Positions 36,071-48,880 of a stretch of DNA of 64,000 nt are shown piece after piece (positions within the stretch are counted from its first letter, which is position 1; each line of letters begins with the position of its first letter). Under the pieces are notes generated by a model. It did not search any database, was not told where the DNA came from, and saw nothing but the letters and a program-made list of their open reading frames with translations. Source of the stretch: Pseudomonas sp. NFIX28 (lineage in GTDB: Bacteria; Pseudomonadota; Gammaproteobacteria; Pseudomonadales; Pseudomonadaceae). The DNA lies in NCBI RefSeq assembly GCF_900107395.1, contig NZ_FNPW01000005.1, forward strand, positions 120,869-184,868. Reading direction: 5' to 3'. Position numbers and translations under genes: made by a program.

Positions 36071-38556
36071 CAGACGGACACCGTTTGTTGGCTGACATCG
36101 TCGACATGGGCGAAATGCCGCAGCGCCAGGCGATCGGAGACTTGCCCGCTGGCATCGGCGATTTCCTGCAACAGGTCGGCCAGGCCTTCGAGCGCCGCAC
36201 GCACGCTGGCCTCGCCGAACAGCGGGTTTTCCAGGCAGCCCAGGTCGAAGCGCGACAGGCGCCCCACCAGCCTGGGCAAACCAGACTCACGCGGCACGCC
36301 GAACTCGTCGTTCAGGCGATTGAGGGTGCGGGTCACCAGCTTCAGCTGGAACAGCACCGCGTGCGGGTTCTGCTCGTCGAGCAGCAACAGGTCGAGCACC
36401 GGGATCAACTGCGCCACCGCCAGGTAGCGCGAGCGGTAGGTGATGCTGCTGTTGCCCAGCTCCAGCAGCCATTCCAGCCCGGCCTGGTCGAACGCACTGG
36501 AGCCGCGCAGGAAGGCCGCCAGGCTGCTGCTGAGAAACTGCAAACGCTCGATGCGCCGGCCGATCATCAGGAAGCGCCAGCCTTCGTCGCGGGTCATGTC
36601 GTCCAGGGCGAAGCCCGACAGCGCCGCCAGGGACATCACCAGGCGGTTGAGAAAATCCAGCAGTTCGCCAAAGGCCGGCTCGCGAGCCTCCAGCTCCAGG
36701 GCTTCGCGCTGCAACTCCACCAGCGCCTGCCAGTTTTCCCGCGAAAGCTTGCCGCGCACCTGGGAGGCCGCCCACTGCAGGCGCTGCAGGTTGGAGCGCA
36801 GGCTGAAGGACCAGTCGTCCCCCTGCAGGGCCGCCAGCAGGCGCTCCGGCAACTCGCCTTCGTCTGGCAGCAACATCAGGCTTTCGCCCAGGTCGACCGC
36901 CGCCTGCAGGGCCTGCGGGTCATCGCCGTCGACATAGCGCGCCAGCATGATCCGCAGCAACCGCGCGCTGCCATCACAACGTTCGCAGTAACGGCCGAAC
37001 CAGAACAGGTTTTCCACCACCCGCGACGGCAGGTACGGATCGCGCCGCACCAGGTCATGCACGCCAATGGTCCGCTGGCCCTTCCACTGTTCGCCGCTGG
37101 GCGCGCGTTCGCCCAGCACCCAGGTGTCCTTGCTGGCGCCGCCGCGCTGCATCGACACCACCTCGGCATCGGCCTCGGCGGCCACCCGCGTCAAGCCGCC
37201 CGGCAATACCCGGTAACCGTCGTGGCTGGCCACGGCATACACCCGCATGCCGATGGCTCGCGGTTGCAACTGGCTGTCTTCGGCCTGCCAGACCGGCGCC
37301 TGGGACAGCTGCGCCAGTTCCTGGGCAACATAGGCATAAGGCCGTGCCCGCATGCGCTCGGCCAGGGCCTGGCGCTCTTTCTCGCAGAGGTCGCGGCCGA
37401 ACAACGGGGCAAAGCTCTGGGACGGGAACGCCGGCTTGATCAGCAGCTCCGGGAGTTTTTCCAGGGCCTGGGCCAGCACCGGCGCCTCGCCGCACCACCA
37501 GGTGGCGATGGACGGCAGGATCAGTTCTTCGCCAAACAGGTGCTCGCTGATTTTCGGCAGGAAACCCAGCAGGCCCGGCGACTCCAGCACGCCGCTGCCC
37601 AGGGCATTGGCCACCAGCACCCGCCCCCGCCGCACCGCCTCCAGCAGCCCCGGCACGCCGAGGGCCGAGTCGGTGCGCAGTTCCAGCGGATCGCAGAAGT
37701 CGTCGTCGAGCCGGCGCATGATCGCGTGCACCCGCCGCAGGCCGCTCAGGGTCTTGAGGTAGACCGTGGCGTCGCGCACCGTCAGGTCGCCGCCTTCCAC
37801 CAGCGGATAACCGAGCTGGCGCGCCAGGTACAGGTGCTCGAAATAGCTCTCGTTGAAACGCCCCGGGGTCAGCAGCACGATCAGGGGCGCCTCGTCGTCC
37901 CGCGGCGCCTGGCGGGCCAGGGTTTCCTGCAGGGTGCGGAAGAACCCGGCCAGGTGCTGCACTTGCAGATCGCGGTACAGGTCCGGAAAGGCCCGGGACA
38001 CGATCATGCGGTTTTCCAGGGCGTAGCCGGCACCGGAGGGCGCCTGGGTACGGTCGGCGGTGACCCACCAGCGCCCGTCCGGGGAGCGCGCCAGATCGAC
38101 CGCGTACAGGTGCAGGAAGGCGCCGTCCGGCGGCTGGATACCCTGGCACGGCCAGAGAAAGTTGTTATGCCCGAACACCAGTTCGGCCGGCAGCAGGCCC
38201 TCGCTGATCAGCCGCTGCGGGCCGTACAGGTCGGCCAGCACCGCGTTGAGCAAGCGCGCCCGCTGCGCGATTCCGGCGGACAGTTGCTGCCATTCGTCGG
38301 CGGCGATCACATGGGGCAGCAGGTCCAGCTCCCAAGGCCGGTCGGCGCCCTTGGGGTCGGCGTAAACGTTGTAGGTGACGCCGTTTTCCTGAATCTGCCG
38401 GGTCAGCAAGGCCTGGCGCTGCATCAACTGCGCCGGCGTGCTGCGCTGCAATTGGTCGAACAGCCGGCGCCAGTGCGGGCGCACCGCGCCGCTGGCGTCG
38501 AGCAGTTCGTGGTAGGTACCCGCCGTCAGCGGGTAGTGGTCAAGCAGATCAGGCAT
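36070..38556 (-). CDS. circularly permuted ATP-grasp / alpha-E fusion protein
   Basis: An 828-residue fusion. Residues about 60-480 are the circularly permuted type 2 ATP-grasp domain (YADPKGADRPWELDLLPHVI; VFGHNNFLWPCQG; LLTPGRFNESYFEHLYLA; LLIKPAFPSQSF). From about residue 508 the alpha-E domain begins (LPSRVVENLFWFGRYCER) and runs to the end, all helical. The two domains are separate genes in many species. ATP-grasp domains ligate a carboxylate to an amine, so an unknown peptide or amide product is expected. I take the ATG at 38556; an earlier in-frame TTG (38577) is unlikely. Confidence 0.88.
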   Translation of the reverse strand: MPDLLDHYPLTAGTYHELLDASGAVRPHWRRLFDQLQRSTPAQLMQRQALLTRQIQENGVTYNVYADPKGADRPWELDLLPHVIAADEWQQLSAGIAQRARLLNAVLADLYGPQRLISEGLLPAELVFGHNNFLWPCQGIQPPDGAFLHLYAVDLARSPDGRWWVTADRTQAPSGAGYALENRMIVSRAFPDLYRDLQVQHLAGFFRTLQETLARQAPRDDEAPLIVLLTPGRFNESYFEHLYLARQLGYPLVEGGDLTVRDATVYLKTLSGLRRVHAIMRRLDDDFCDPLELRTDSALGVPGLLEAVRRGRVLVANALGSGVLESPGLLGFLPKISEHLFGEELILPSIATWWCGEAPVLAQALEKLPELLIKPAFPSQSFAPLFGRDLCEKERQALAERMRARPYAYVAQELAQLSQAPVWQAEDSQLQPRAIGMRVYAVASHDGYRVLPGGLTRVAAEADAEVVSMQRGGASKDTWVLGERAPSGEQWKGQRTIGVHDLVRRDPYLPSRVVENLFWFGRYCERCDGSARLLRIMLARYVDGDDPQALQAAVDLGESLMLLPDEGELPERLLAALQGDDWSFSLRSNLQRLQWAASQVRGKLSRENWQALVELQREALELEAREPAFGELLDFLNRLVMSLAALSGFALDDMTRDEGWRFLMIGRRIERLQFLSSSLAAFLRGSSAFDQAGLEWLLELGNSSITYRSRYLAVAQLIPVLDLLLLDEQNPHAVLFQLKLVTRTLNRLNDEFGVPRESGLPRLVGRLSRFDLGCLENPLFGEASVRAALEGLADLLQEIADASGQVSDRLALRHFAHVDDVSQQTVSV

Positions 38557-38643
38557 GGAGAGCTCGGCAGACGGCAAGGCAAGTCAGATTAACGCAGTCA
38601 CATGACGCCCGGGTATGCGAAACAGCCGGGCGTCGCGTCTGCT

Positions 38644-41600
38644 TTAGAAACGTCGCAAATCGAGTGTCATCGGCAACTCGTCGTTGATCGCAAGGCTCGG
38701 CACCGACAAGGTCCCGGGGCTATGCCCAAGGCGGAAGAAGCGCGCCATGCGCCGGCTTTCGGCCTCGTTGGCATTCACCGGCAGGCTGTCGTAATTGCGC
38801 CCGCCTGGATGCGCCACGTGGTATTGGCAACCGCCCAGGGAGCGCTGCATCCAGGTGTCGAGCAGGTCGAACACCAGCGGCGCATGCACCGGGATGGTCG
38901 GCTGCAGGCAGTTGAAGGGTTGCCAGGCCCGGTAGCGCACGCCGGCGACAAACTCCCCGACGCGCCCGGTGGGCTGCAACGGCACCGCGACACCGTTGCA
39001 GGTCAGCAGGTAGCGCTGCGGCGCCAGCCCGGTGAGCTTGACTTGCAGGCGCTCCAGCGACGAATCGACGTAGCGCACCGTACCGCCGGCGGAGCCTTCC
39101 TCCCCCAGCACATGCCAGGGCTCCAGGGCCTGGCGCAGCTCCAGCTCGACCCCGCCGACCGCGTAATCGCCGATCTTGGGGAAACGGAATTCCAGGTGCG
39201 CGGCGAACCATTCGGCCCGCAGCGGGTAGCCGGCGGCGTTGAGCTCGACGATGACGTCGGCGAAGTCCTGCTCGATGAAGTGCGGCAACAGGAAGCGGTC
39301 GTGCAGCTCAGTGCCCCAGCGCGCCAGCTTGGCCGGTGCGTAAGGCTCGCGCCAGAAGCGCGCCACCAAGGCCCGCAGCAACAATTGCTGGGCCAGGCTC
39401 ATGCGCGCATGGGGCGGCATTTCAAAGGCGCGCAGCTCGAGCAGGCCCAGGCGCCCGGTGGCGCCGTCCGGCGAGTACAGCTTGTCGATGCAGAACTCGG
39501 CGCGGTGGGTGTTGCCGGTGACATCGATCAGCAGGTTGCGCAGCAGCCGGTCGACCAGCCACGGCGGGCATTCCTCACCCGGTTCGGGCATTTGCGCGAA
39601 GGCGATTTCCAGCTCGTACAACGCATCGTTGCGCGCCTCGTCGACCCGCGGCGCCTGGGAGGTCGGGCCGATGAACAAACCGGAGAACAGATAGGACAAC
39701 GAAGGGTGGTTGTGCCAGTAGCTGATCAGGCTGCGCAACAGGTCCGGCCGGCGCAGGAACGGCGAGTCCGCCGGTGTCGCGCCGCCCAGCACGAAGTGGT
39801 TGCCGCCGCCGGTGCCGGTGTGGCGCCCGTCGATCATGAATTTCTCGGTGGTCAGGCGGGTCTGCCGGGCTTCTTCGTAGAGGAATTCGGTGCGCTCCAC
39901 CAGCTCGTCCCAACTGGCGGACGGTTGCACGTTGACCTCGATCACGCCTGGGTCCGGCGTGACGCGGAAGTTGCTCAGGCGCGGGTCGCTCGGTGGCTCG
40001 TAGCCCTCCAGCAACACCGGGCAATGCAGCTCCTCGGCGGTGGCCTCGATGGCGCTGACCAGTTCCAGGTAATCCTCCAGGCGTTCCAGGGGCGGCATGA
40101 ACAGGTACAGCCGCCCTTCCCGCGCCTCGGCGCAGAATGCGGTGCGGGTCAGCCAGTCGGCGGACTGGTCAATCTGCGGCACCCGCTCATCGGCCTCGGC
40201 CGCTGCGCCGTGCTCGCGCAACTGCGCGCTGTCCGGCAGCTCGGGCAGGTCCTGGTTCGGGTCGGTGGGGTGCACATAGGGATACTCCGCCGCCGTCACC
40301 CAGGGCTGCGATGCCAGCGGCAGGCGATAACCCAGGGGCGAATCCCCCGGGATCAACCGGCAATGGGTGTCGCGCAGGTACCAGCGGCCGCTCTGCCACT
40401 GGTCGCCCTTGGCGGTGCGGGCCAGCGGCAGGACTTGGCCGATGACCTTGCCCAGGCCCTGGCTGAAGACTTTACGCAGGCGCGCCCGCTCCAGCTCGTC
40501 CGCCAGCCGCGAGTCCTCGGCCGTGACGTTCTGCGGCAAGCTGCCTTCGCGCCACAGGTAGTAGAAGTTGTCTTCGTAGGCCGGGAACACGAAGCGCGAC
40601 GGCAGCTTCAGGCGCTCGGCGACGCTGGCCAGGAAACGCCCGGCCAGTTCGCTGTCGGCGCCGTAGTCTTCATGCTCGTCGGCAATCAGCGCGGCGTTGT
40701 GCCAGATCGGCACGCCGTCGCGGCGCCAGTAGCAGTTCAGCGACCAGCGCGGCAACTGCTCGCCCGGGTACCACTTGCCCTGGCCGAAATGCACCAGGCC
40801 CTTGGGCGCGTAGTGTTGGCGCAGGCGCTGGAACAGCTCGGCGGACAGCCGGCGCTTGTTCGGCCCGAGGGCCGCGGTGTTCCATTCGGCGCCATCGGGA
40901 TCGTCGATCGAGACGAACGTCGGCTCGCCGCCCATGGTCAGGCGCACGTCGCCCTCCAGCAGGTCGGCATCGATCTGCCGGCCCAGGGCCTGGATCGCCA
41001 GCCATTGCTCCTCGGTGTAGGGCTTGGTGACCCGCGGCGCCTCCCAGACCCGCTCCACTGACATCTCATGGCTGAACTGGCATTCGCAAGGTTCCACCAG
41101 GCCGCTGATCGGCGCCGCCGAGGATGGATCGGGGCTGCACGCCAGCGGTATGTGCCCTTCCCCGGCAAACAACCCGGAAGTGGCATCCAGGCCAATCCAG
41201 CCGGCGCCGGGCAGGTACACCTCGCACCAGGCGTGCAGGTCGGTGAAGTCGACCTCGGTGCCGGACGGGCCGTCGAGGGATTTGACGTCGGCGGTCAGCT
41301 GGATCAGGTAGCCGGAAACAAACCGCGCGGCCAGCCCCAAGTGGCGCAGCAGCTGCACCAGCAGCCAGGCGGAATCGCGGCAGGAGCCGCACGCCTTGTC
41401 CAGGGTCTGTTCGGGCGTCTGCACGCCGGGCTCCATGCGGATCAGGTAGTCGATGTCTTCGCTCAGGCGCTGGTTCAGCGCCACCAGGAAGTCCACCGCC
41501 GGTATTGGCGTGCAGTCGATCCTTTCGAGGTACGCCTTGAACTTGGGCGTCGGTTCCAGGGTTTCCAGGTAAGGCGCCAGCTCCCTTTGCTCATCGGCGG

Positions 41601-41919
41601 TATAGGCGAAGGGGATTTGCTCGGCATAAGGCTCGAGGAAGAAGTCGAACGGATTGAAGACGGCCATCTCGGCCAGCAGGTCGACTTCGATCCGCAGCTC
41701 GTCGGTCTTTTCCGGGAAGACCAGGCGCGCCAGGTAGTTGCCCTGGGGGTCCTGCTGCCAGTTGATGAAATGCTGCTCCGGCTCGACCTTCAGCGCATAG
41801 GAGAGAATCCGCGTGCGGCTATGGGCCGCCGGGCGCAGGCGGACGATCTGTGGGCCGAGTTCGACCGCGCGGTCGTAGCGGTAATGCGTGACATGGTGCA
41901 ATGCGACATGGATCGACAC
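38644..41919 (-). CDS. transglutaminase / DUF2126 putative amidoligase protein
   Basis: A 1091-residue protein. The N-terminal part (1-290) repeats the layout of the 301-residue neighbour: a transglutaminase N domain and a core with Cys180 (CGSCRDSAW), His229 (DLHAWCE) and Asp245 (GLDATSG). The remaining 800 residues are the DUF2126 region ([45 protein letters not shown]), which Pfam describes as a putative amidoligase. The GTG at 41919 is chosen because AGGAGG lies seven bases upstream. It heads the three-gene cluster, 87 bp before the ATP-grasp/alpha-E gene. Function unknown. Confidence 0.88.
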   Translation of the reverse strand: MSIHVALHHVTHYRYDRAVELGPQIVRLRPAAHSRTRILSYALKVEPEQHFINWQQDPQGNYLARLVFPEKTDELRIEVDLLAEMAVFNPFDFFLEPYAEQIPFAYTADEQRELAPYLETLEPTPKFKAYLERIDCTPIPAVDFLVALNQRLSEDIDYLIRMEPGVQTPEQTLDKACGSCRDSAWLLVQLLRHLGLAARFVSGYLIQLTADVKSLDGPSGTEVDFTDLHAWCEVYLPGAGWIGLDATSGLFAGEGHIPLACSPDPSSAAPISGLVEPCECQFSHEMSVERVWEAPRVTKPYTEEQWLAIQALGRQIDADLLEGDVRLTMGGEPTFVSIDDPDGAEWNTAALGPNKRRLSAELFQRLRQHYAPKGLVHFGQGKWYPGEQLPRWSLNCYWRRDGVPIWHNAALIADEHEDYGADSELAGRFLASVAERLKLPSRFVFPAYEDNFYYLWREGSLPQNVTAEDSRLADELERARLRKVFSQGLGKVIGQVLPLARTAKGDQWQSGRWYLRDTHCRLIPGDSPLGYRLPLASQPWVTAAEYPYVHPTDPNQDLPELPDSAQLREHGAAAEADERVPQIDQSADWLTRTAFCAEAREGRLYLFMPPLERLEDYLELVSAIEATAEELHCPVLLEGYEPPSDPRLSNFRVTPDPGVIEVNVQPSASWDELVERTEFLYEEARQTRLTTEKFMIDGRHTGTGGGNHFVLGGATPADSPFLRRPDLLRSLISYWHNHPSLSYLFSGLFIGPTSQAPRVDEARNDALYELEIAFAQMPEPGEECPPWLVDRLLRNLLIDVTGNTHRAEFCIDKLYSPDGATGRLGLLELRAFEMPPHARMSLAQQLLLRALVARFWREPYAPAKLARWGTELHDRFLLPHFIEQDFADVIVELNAAGYPLRAEWFAAHLEFRFPKIGDYAVGGVELELRQALEPWHVLGEEGSAGGTVRYVDSSLERLQVKLTGLAPQRYLLTCNGVAVPLQPTGRVGEFVAGVRYRAWQPFNCLQPTIPVHAPLVFDLLDTWMQRSLGGCQYHVAHPGGRNYDSLPVNANEAESRRMARFFRLGHSPGTLSVPSLAINDELPMTLDLRRF

Positions 41920-42092
41920 GGCGTGCCTCCTGCGGGCCTGAACGTACGCCAAAGCGCGCAAGACTTATGCCAGGGCGCCAGTCCCGGGGCTTTACTCGAC
42001 GGCGGCGGGCAGCGCGGCACCAAAAGCGAGCGGCGCGTGCCTGGACGTGCACAGGGTTGCACATAAATGTGGCGACAGGATGTAACCGGCGG

Positions 42093-42611
42093 TCAGCGCC
42101 CCTGCTTCAGGCCGGCTTCCAGTCGCTGCAGGCGCCGGCGTTTGCGCGCCGCCACTTGCAGCACCTTGAGCCCGCGCTGGTAGCGCCGGGTGCTCATCAG
42201 GTATAGCCCGGCCAGGGGGATGCACAGGACAAAGGCCGGGAACAGGCGCTGGCGGGAATCCAGCAGGACCAGCACCGCGCACCCCAGGCAGAACACCAGC
42301 GCGCCGAACAAGGCCCAGGCCCCACGTGGGTAGCCGCGGATCACCAGCATGAAACACAGGCTCATCAGCAGGCCGGCGCCCAGCATGCCCATCGCGGCGT
42401 AGTTGGCGACCTGGAAGTCGCGGGGGAAATACAGGTGAGGCACCTGCGCGGCAGTCAGCGAGATGCTGAAGACGGTCGTCATCATCACCGCGATATGAAT
42501 CATCCCGAAGCGCCGAACATAGGGCTGCCAGGCGAGCCACTCGGCGGTCTTGAGACGCAGCAGCTGGTTTTCGATCCGCTGTTGTTGCGGGGTTTTGCGG
42601 CGAGGTAACAC
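42093..42611 (-). CDS. four-helix integral membrane protein of unknown function
   Basis: A 172-residue protein from the GTG at 42611, which has AGGAAGAG seven bases upstream; an ATG at 42686 is possible but less well placed. Four hydrophobic helices (RFGMIHIAVMMTTVFSISLT; YAAMGMLGAGLLMSLCFMLV; GALVFCLGCAVLVLL; LFPAFVLCIPLAGLYLMS) are followed by a strongly basic tail (QVAARKRRRLQRLEAGLKQG). I do not recognise the family. It is on the same strand as its neighbours but separated by 110 bp or more. Confidence 0.7.
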   Translation of the reverse strand: MLPRRKTPQQQRIENQLLRLKTAEWLAWQPYVRRFGMIHIAVMMTTVFSISLTAAQVPHLYFPRDFQVANYAAMGMLGAGLLMSLCFMLVIRGYPRGAWALFGALVFCLGCAVLVLLDSRQRLFPAFVLCIPLAGLYLMSTRRYQRGLKVLQVAARKRRRLQRLEAGLKQGR

Positions 42612-42722
42612 GCGGCTCTTCCTTGAGTTGATGCCAATCCTGGGGCGCACCTTAGCAAACCCGAACGGCGAAATGCACAACGCCAACCCTGGGGTTGGCG
42701 TTGTGTCTTTACAGCAGTGGCC

Positions 42723-45023
<2,301 letters not shown>

Positions 45024-45146
45024 GTCGATGACCGGTATAGGTGTAGATGAGGGCGCGTTTATTTACAGAGAAATTCGCGGGCGCGGAATATAGCACAAAA
45101 AATGACCAATTCCGACGACCATGGTCGGAAATCGGTGAGGCGCTTA

Positions 45147-45204
45147 TCGCGGGCAAGCCTCGCTCCCAGGAACACGATGACCTTGGAGGCTTGCCTGCGA
45201 TCGA
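45147..45204. repeat. degenerate inverted REP pair
   Basis: GCGGGCAAGCCTCGCTCC (from 45149) and GGAGGCTTGCCTGCGATCG (to 45204) form a doublet after dnaB, with short inner sequence. Confidence 0.7.
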
Positions 45205-45215
45205 GAGGCCGGGCC

Positions 45216-46613
45216 TTACTCGTCGTCGTCGAAGTTGTAGCTGCCCGGCGCGAGGTTCTCGAAGCGGGTGTACTTGCCGATGAACGCCAGGCGGATAAAG
45301 CCGATGGGGCCGTTCCGCTGCTTGCCGATGATGATCTCGGCAATGCCCTTGTGCTCGGTCTCGGGGTGATACACCTCGTCCCGGTACACGAACATGATGA
45401 CGTCGGCGTCCTGCTCGATCGCTCCGGATTCGCGCAAGTCGGAGTTCACCGGGCGCTTGTTCGGGCGCTGCTCGAGGGAGCGGTTGAGCTGGGACAGGGC
45501 CACCACCGGGCAGTTGAATTCCTTGGCCAGGGCCTTGAGGGAACGGGAGATCTCGGAAATCTCGTTGGTCCGGTTGTCACCGCTGGAACCCGGGATCTGC
45601 ATCAGCTGCAGGTAGTCGATCATGATCAGCGCGATGTCGCCGTGCTCACGCACCAGGCGGCGGGTCCGCGCACGCATTTCCGAGGGGCTGATACCGGCGG
45701 TGTCGTCGATGAACAGCTTGCGGTCGTTGAGCAGGTTGACCGCCGAGGTCAGGCGCGGCCAGTCGTCGTCTTCCAGTTGGCCGGAACGCACCTTGGTCTG
45801 GTCGATACGGCCGAGGGACGACAGCATACGCATGATCAGCGATTCGCCTGGCATCTCGAGGGAATACACCAGCACCGCCTTGTCGCTGCGCAGCACGGCG
45901 TTTTCCACCAGGTTCATGGCAAAGGTGGTCTTACCCATGGATGGACGGCCGGCGACGATGATCAAGTCGGCTGGCTGCAGGCCGCTGGTCTTCTCGTCGA
46001 GGTCGGTGTAGCCGGTGGACAGGCCGGTGATGGCGTTGTCGGTGTTGAACAGGGTGTCGATGCGGTCGATGGCCTTGGTCAGCAACTCGTTGACGCCCAC
46101 CGGACCGCCGGTCTTCGGACGCGCTTCGGCGATCTGGAAGATCTGCCGCTCGGCTTCGTCGAGGATCTCTTCGGCGGTGCGGCCTTCGGGGTTGAAGGCG
46201 CTGTCGGCGATCTCGGTGCTGATGCCGATCAGCTGGCGCAGGGTGGCGCGCTGGCGAACGATCTGCGCATAGGCCTTGATGTTGGCCACCGACGGTGTGT
46301 TCTTCGCCAGCTCGCCAAGGTAACCGAGGCCGCCGACCTGGGAGGTCTGGCCTTCCTTGTCCAGTTGCTCGGACAGGGTCACCACGTCGATCGGCATGTT
46401 CTGATCGGCCAGCTTGGCGATCGCACGGAAGATCAAGCGGTGGTCATGTCGATAGAAGTCACCGTCGGAGACTTGATCGAGCACCCGCTCCCAGGCGTTG
46501 TTGTCCAGCATCAGACCACCGAGCACGGCCTGTTCGGCCTCGATGGAATGTGGCGGCACCTTCAGGGCAGCGGTTTGCAGATCGTATTGCTCGGGAGCGG
46601 AGATATCGTTCAT
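45216..46613 (-). CDS. dnaB: replicative DNA helicase DnaB
   Basis: A 465-residue replicative helicase. The N-terminal DnaB/DnaG-interacting domain covers residues about 20-125, and the RecA-like motor has Walker A GRPSMGKT at 222-229, the IDYLQLM Walker B and LSQLNRSLEQR. It forms the hexamer that unwinds DNA at the fork. I take the ATG at 46613; a GTG two codons earlier is possible. No intein is present. A terminator separates it from rplI upstream. Confidence 0.97.
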   Translation of the reverse strand: MNDISAPEQYDLQTAALKVPPHSIEAEQAVLGGLMLDNNAWERVLDQVSDGDFYRHDHRLIFRAIAKLADQNMPIDVVTLSEQLDKEGQTSQVGGLGYLGELAKNTPSVANIKAYAQIVRQRATLRQLIGISTEIADSAFNPEGRTAEEILDEAERQIFQIAEARPKTGGPVGVNELLTKAIDRIDTLFNTDNAITGLSTGYTDLDEKTSGLQPADLIIVAGRPSMGKTTFAMNLVENAVLRSDKAVLVYSLEMPGESLIMRMLSSLGRIDQTKVRSGQLEDDDWPRLTSAVNLLNDRKLFIDDTAGISPSEMRARTRRLVREHGDIALIMIDYLQLMQIPGSSGDNRTNEISEISRSLKALAKEFNCPVVALSQLNRSLEQRPNKRPVNSDLRESGAIEQDADVIMFVYRDEVYHPETEHKGIAEIIIGKQRNGPIGFIRLAFIGKYTRFENLAPGSYNFDDDE

Positions 46614-46672
46614 GGCCACTTGGTTTTTTAGGAAAAGCTGGGGTTTGAAAACTGAGGGTACAGAAAGACAAA

Positions 46673-46701
46673 GGGCACGACCTGTAAACAGGATCGTGCC
46701 C
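46673..46701 (-). terminator. terminator of the rpsF-rpsR-rplI operon
   Basis: GGGCACGA and TCGTGCCC with a CCTGTAAACAGG inner stem lie about 45 bp after the rplI stop and are followed on the minus strand by a T-rich stretch (TTTGTCTTTCTG). Confidence 0.85.
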
Positions 46702-46746
46702 GATGTTACCGGCTAGCTCCCAAGGGTGCCAGCCGACAAGTACTGC

Positions 46747-47193
46747 TTAAGCTGCTACCACGACAACGCGTACGGTGGCTTCAACTTCGGCGTGCAGGTG
46801 CACGGCCACGTCGAATTCACCCACGTTGCGGATGGTGCCGTTCGGCAGACGAACTTCGCTTTTTGCAACTTCAACGCCGGAGGCGGTCAGTGCATCAGCG
46901 ATGTCGTGGGTGCCGATCGAACCGAACAGCTTGCCTTCGTCACCAGCGGTGGCAGTGATAGTCACTTCCAGCTCAGCCAGTTGGGCAGCGCGAGTTTCGG
47001 CAGAAGCCTTTTTCTCTGCAGCCAGTTTTTCCAGCTCGGCACGACGCGCTTCGAACGCAGCCAGGTTGGCAGCGGTAGCAGCGGTGGCTTTGCCGAAAGG
47101 CAGCAGGTAGTTACGGCCGTAACCAGCCTTAACGTTTACCTTATCGCCCAGGTTGCCCAGGTTGGCGATTTTTTCCAGCAGGATCAGTTCCAT
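46747..47193 (-). CDS. rplI: 50S ribosomal protein L9
   Basis: A 148-residue L9. The N-terminal rRNA-binding domain ([33 protein letters not shown]), the long connecting helix (residues about 40-75) and the C-terminal domain ([16 protein letters not shown]) are all recognisable. It is the last gene of the rpsF operon, 21 bp after the membrane-protein gene. Confidence 0.98.
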   Translation of the reverse strand: MELILLEKIANLGNLGDKVNVKAGYGRNYLLPFGKATAATAANLAAFEARRAELEKLAAEKKASAETRAAQLAELEVTITATAGDEGKLFGSIGTHDIADALTASGVEVAKSEVRLPNGTIRNVGEFDVAVHLHAEVEATVRVVVVAA

Positions 47194-47214
47194 TTGGTAA
47201 TAACCTCTTAACTT

Positions 47215-48114
47215 TTAACCTTCACCGTTCGCAGGACCGTTATCAGCGTCTTTCGGCGCCGAACGACCGCGAAAATCAATCAGGCTGTCGACAATGGCCA
47301 ACACCACGAGCAACGGATAGATCAGTTGCATAAACAGCAACAGCGTTACGTACAACCCCACCAGCCAGAACCTGGCCAGTCGCCCTTGTGCCACCAGCCC
47401 GTGAATCAGGGCCAGCCCGGCAAATACCAGCGGTACGCTGCACAACGGCGTCAGCATTGCCATCTGTGGACCGAGGTTCGGTCCCAGCAGCATGCAGGCC
47501 AGCAGCAACATCGCCAGTCCCAGCGGGAGCTTGATAGCGCGAAACTCGCGCCCAAAACCACCCGGGTTGTACAACAACGCCTGCCAGTAGCGCCCGACAA
47601 TCAGGCTCAGCACACTGACGATCTGCAACAAGGCCGCAATCAGGCCGGTCAGGACCGGTGCAATCAGCGAGGCAAGACGGGCTCGCTCTTCAACCGATAG
47701 CTGCTGGTAGAGATCACCGAGGGCCAATGGCAGGATTTTTACCAACTCCTGCGAGAGCATCTCGATCTGGGGGCGGTAAGCCACACCCAACACTCCAGCA
47801 AACACCAGGCCCAGCGCTATGCTGACCAGCAGCACACGGTTCCAGGATTCGCTTGCGCGCAAAACCAACGCAAGGCCCGAAGATCCAAGCAACACCATGA
47901 GTGCGCGTGGATCGCCGGAATACAGCCACCAGAACAATGCCGGTAGCAATCCCAGGGCGAGGACGCCAAGAGCGTCACTCAAACCGCGCCGCAGGAGCAC
48001 CAGGCTCCCCGCGGCAGCACCCAACCAATACAACAACGGCAATGCCGCACATCCGGCCACTACCAGAGTGGCCTGCATACGGCCGCGCATGATGAACTCA
48101 GCTAAGGCGCGCAT
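47215..48114 (-). CDS. DUF2232-type polytopic membrane protein
   Basis: A 299-residue inner-membrane protein with about eight helices, lying between rpsR and rplI as in P. aeruginosa (PA4933). It resembles the YybS/DUF2232 group. No catalytic motif is visible. Its place inside a ribosomal-protein operon suggests a link to growth or envelope function, but the role is unknown. The C-terminal tail is polar (FRGRSAPKDADNGPANGEG). Confidence 0.85.
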   Translation of the reverse strand: MRALAEFIMRGRMQATLVVAGCAALPLLYWLGAAAGSLVLLRRGLSDALGVLALGLLPALFWWLYSGDPRALMVLLGSSGLALVLRASESWNRVLLVSIALGLVFAGVLGVAYRPQIEMLSQELVKILPLALGDLYQQLSVEERARLASLIAPVLTGLIAALLQIVSVLSLIVGRYWQALLYNPGGFGREFRAIKLPLGLAMLLLACMLLGPNLGPQMAMLTPLCSVPLVFAGLALIHGLVAQGRLARFWLVGLYVTLLLFMQLIYPLLVVLAIVDSLIDFRGRSAPKDADNGPANGEG

Positions 48115-48150
48115 GCATTCAATCCCTTACTACTTATCGACTGCCCGGTC

Positions 48151-48381
48151 TCAGCGGCCGTGGCTGTCGGTGTAGGCCAGCAGGGCCAGGAAGCGGGCGC
48201 GCTTGATAGCGGTGGCCAGCTGACGCTGATAACGAGCTTTGGTACCGGTGATACGGCTTGGAACGATTTTGCCGGTCTCAGATACGTAGGCTTTCAGAGT
48301 GTTGAGATCTTTGTAATCGATCTCTTTCACGTCTTCAGCGGTGAAGCGGCAGAATTTACGACGACGGAAGAAACGTGCCAT
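48151..48381 (-). CDS. rpsR: 30S ribosomal protein S18
   Basis: A 76-residue S18 with the family core ([38 protein letters not shown]). It pairs with S6 on the 30S platform. It follows rpsF by 28 bp. The single Cys (KFC) is the common form. Confidence 0.98.
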
Positions 48382-48409
48382 GTAATTGGCTCCTCAAAAG
48401 GTCCGTGGA

Positions 48410-48835
48410 TTACTCGTCAGCGTTATCGCTGGCGTCGCTGTTATCGCTGTCATCGCCATCGGCGCTGTCAGAATGCTCAGGACGGTCACGACGCTCACGG
48501 CGCTCACTGCGGTTCTCTTCAGCCTTGAGCATCTCGGATTGGCCAGTGATGGCTTCTTCGCGACGGATGACCAGGTTACGGATCACAGCATCGTTGTAAC
48601 GGAAGTTGTCTTCCAGCTCAGCCAGGGCTTTACCGGTGCACTCAACGTTCAGCATCACGTAGTGAGCCTTGTGAACATTGTTGATTGCGTAGGCCAGTTG
48701 ACGACGGCCCCAGTCTTCCAGACGGTGGATTTTGCCGCCGTCTTCTTCGATCAGCTTGGTGTAACGCTCAACCATGCCGCCGACTTGCTCGCTCTGGTCA
48801 GGGTGGACCAGAAAGATGATTTCGTAATGACGCAT
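48410..48835 (-). CDS. rpsF: 30S ribosomal protein S6
   Basis: A 141-residue S6. The core ([35 protein letters not shown]) is followed by an acidic tail ([19 protein letters not shown]) of the kind that RimK extends with glutamates in Pseudomonas and E. coli. It is the first gene of the operon. Confidence 0.98.
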   Translation of the reverse strand: MRHYEIIFLVHPDQSEQVGGMVERYTKLIEEDGGKIHRLEDWGRRQLAYAINNVHKAHYVMLNVECTGKALAELEDNFRYNDAVIRNLVIRREEAITGQSEMLKAEENRSERRERRDRPEHSDSADGDDSDNSDASDNADE

Positions 48836-48880
48836 GAATGCTCCTTACGGGTTGTAGCCTGCCGCTCAAAAGCGGTCAGA
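48836..48880 (-). promoter_or_regulatory. possible S6:S18-binding leader of rpsF
   Basis: On the minus strand the rpsF leader holds a hairpin (CCGCTTTTGAGCGG, 48862-48875) followed by an unpaired CCG next to the AAGGAG ribosome-binding site (CCCGTAAGGAGC). The conserved S6:S18 autoregulatory RNA is defined by a hairpin with an exposed CCG. The match is by eye only. Confidence 0.4.

Noticed and set aside
36085..41061. Long plus-strand open frames of more than 800 codons opposite the ATP-grasp and DUF2126 genes
   Set aside because: They mirror real minus-strand genes. High GC at third codon positions keeps the opposite frame open, and the translations have no domain character. The same applies to 10210-12234, 49957-52488 and 56408-57832.
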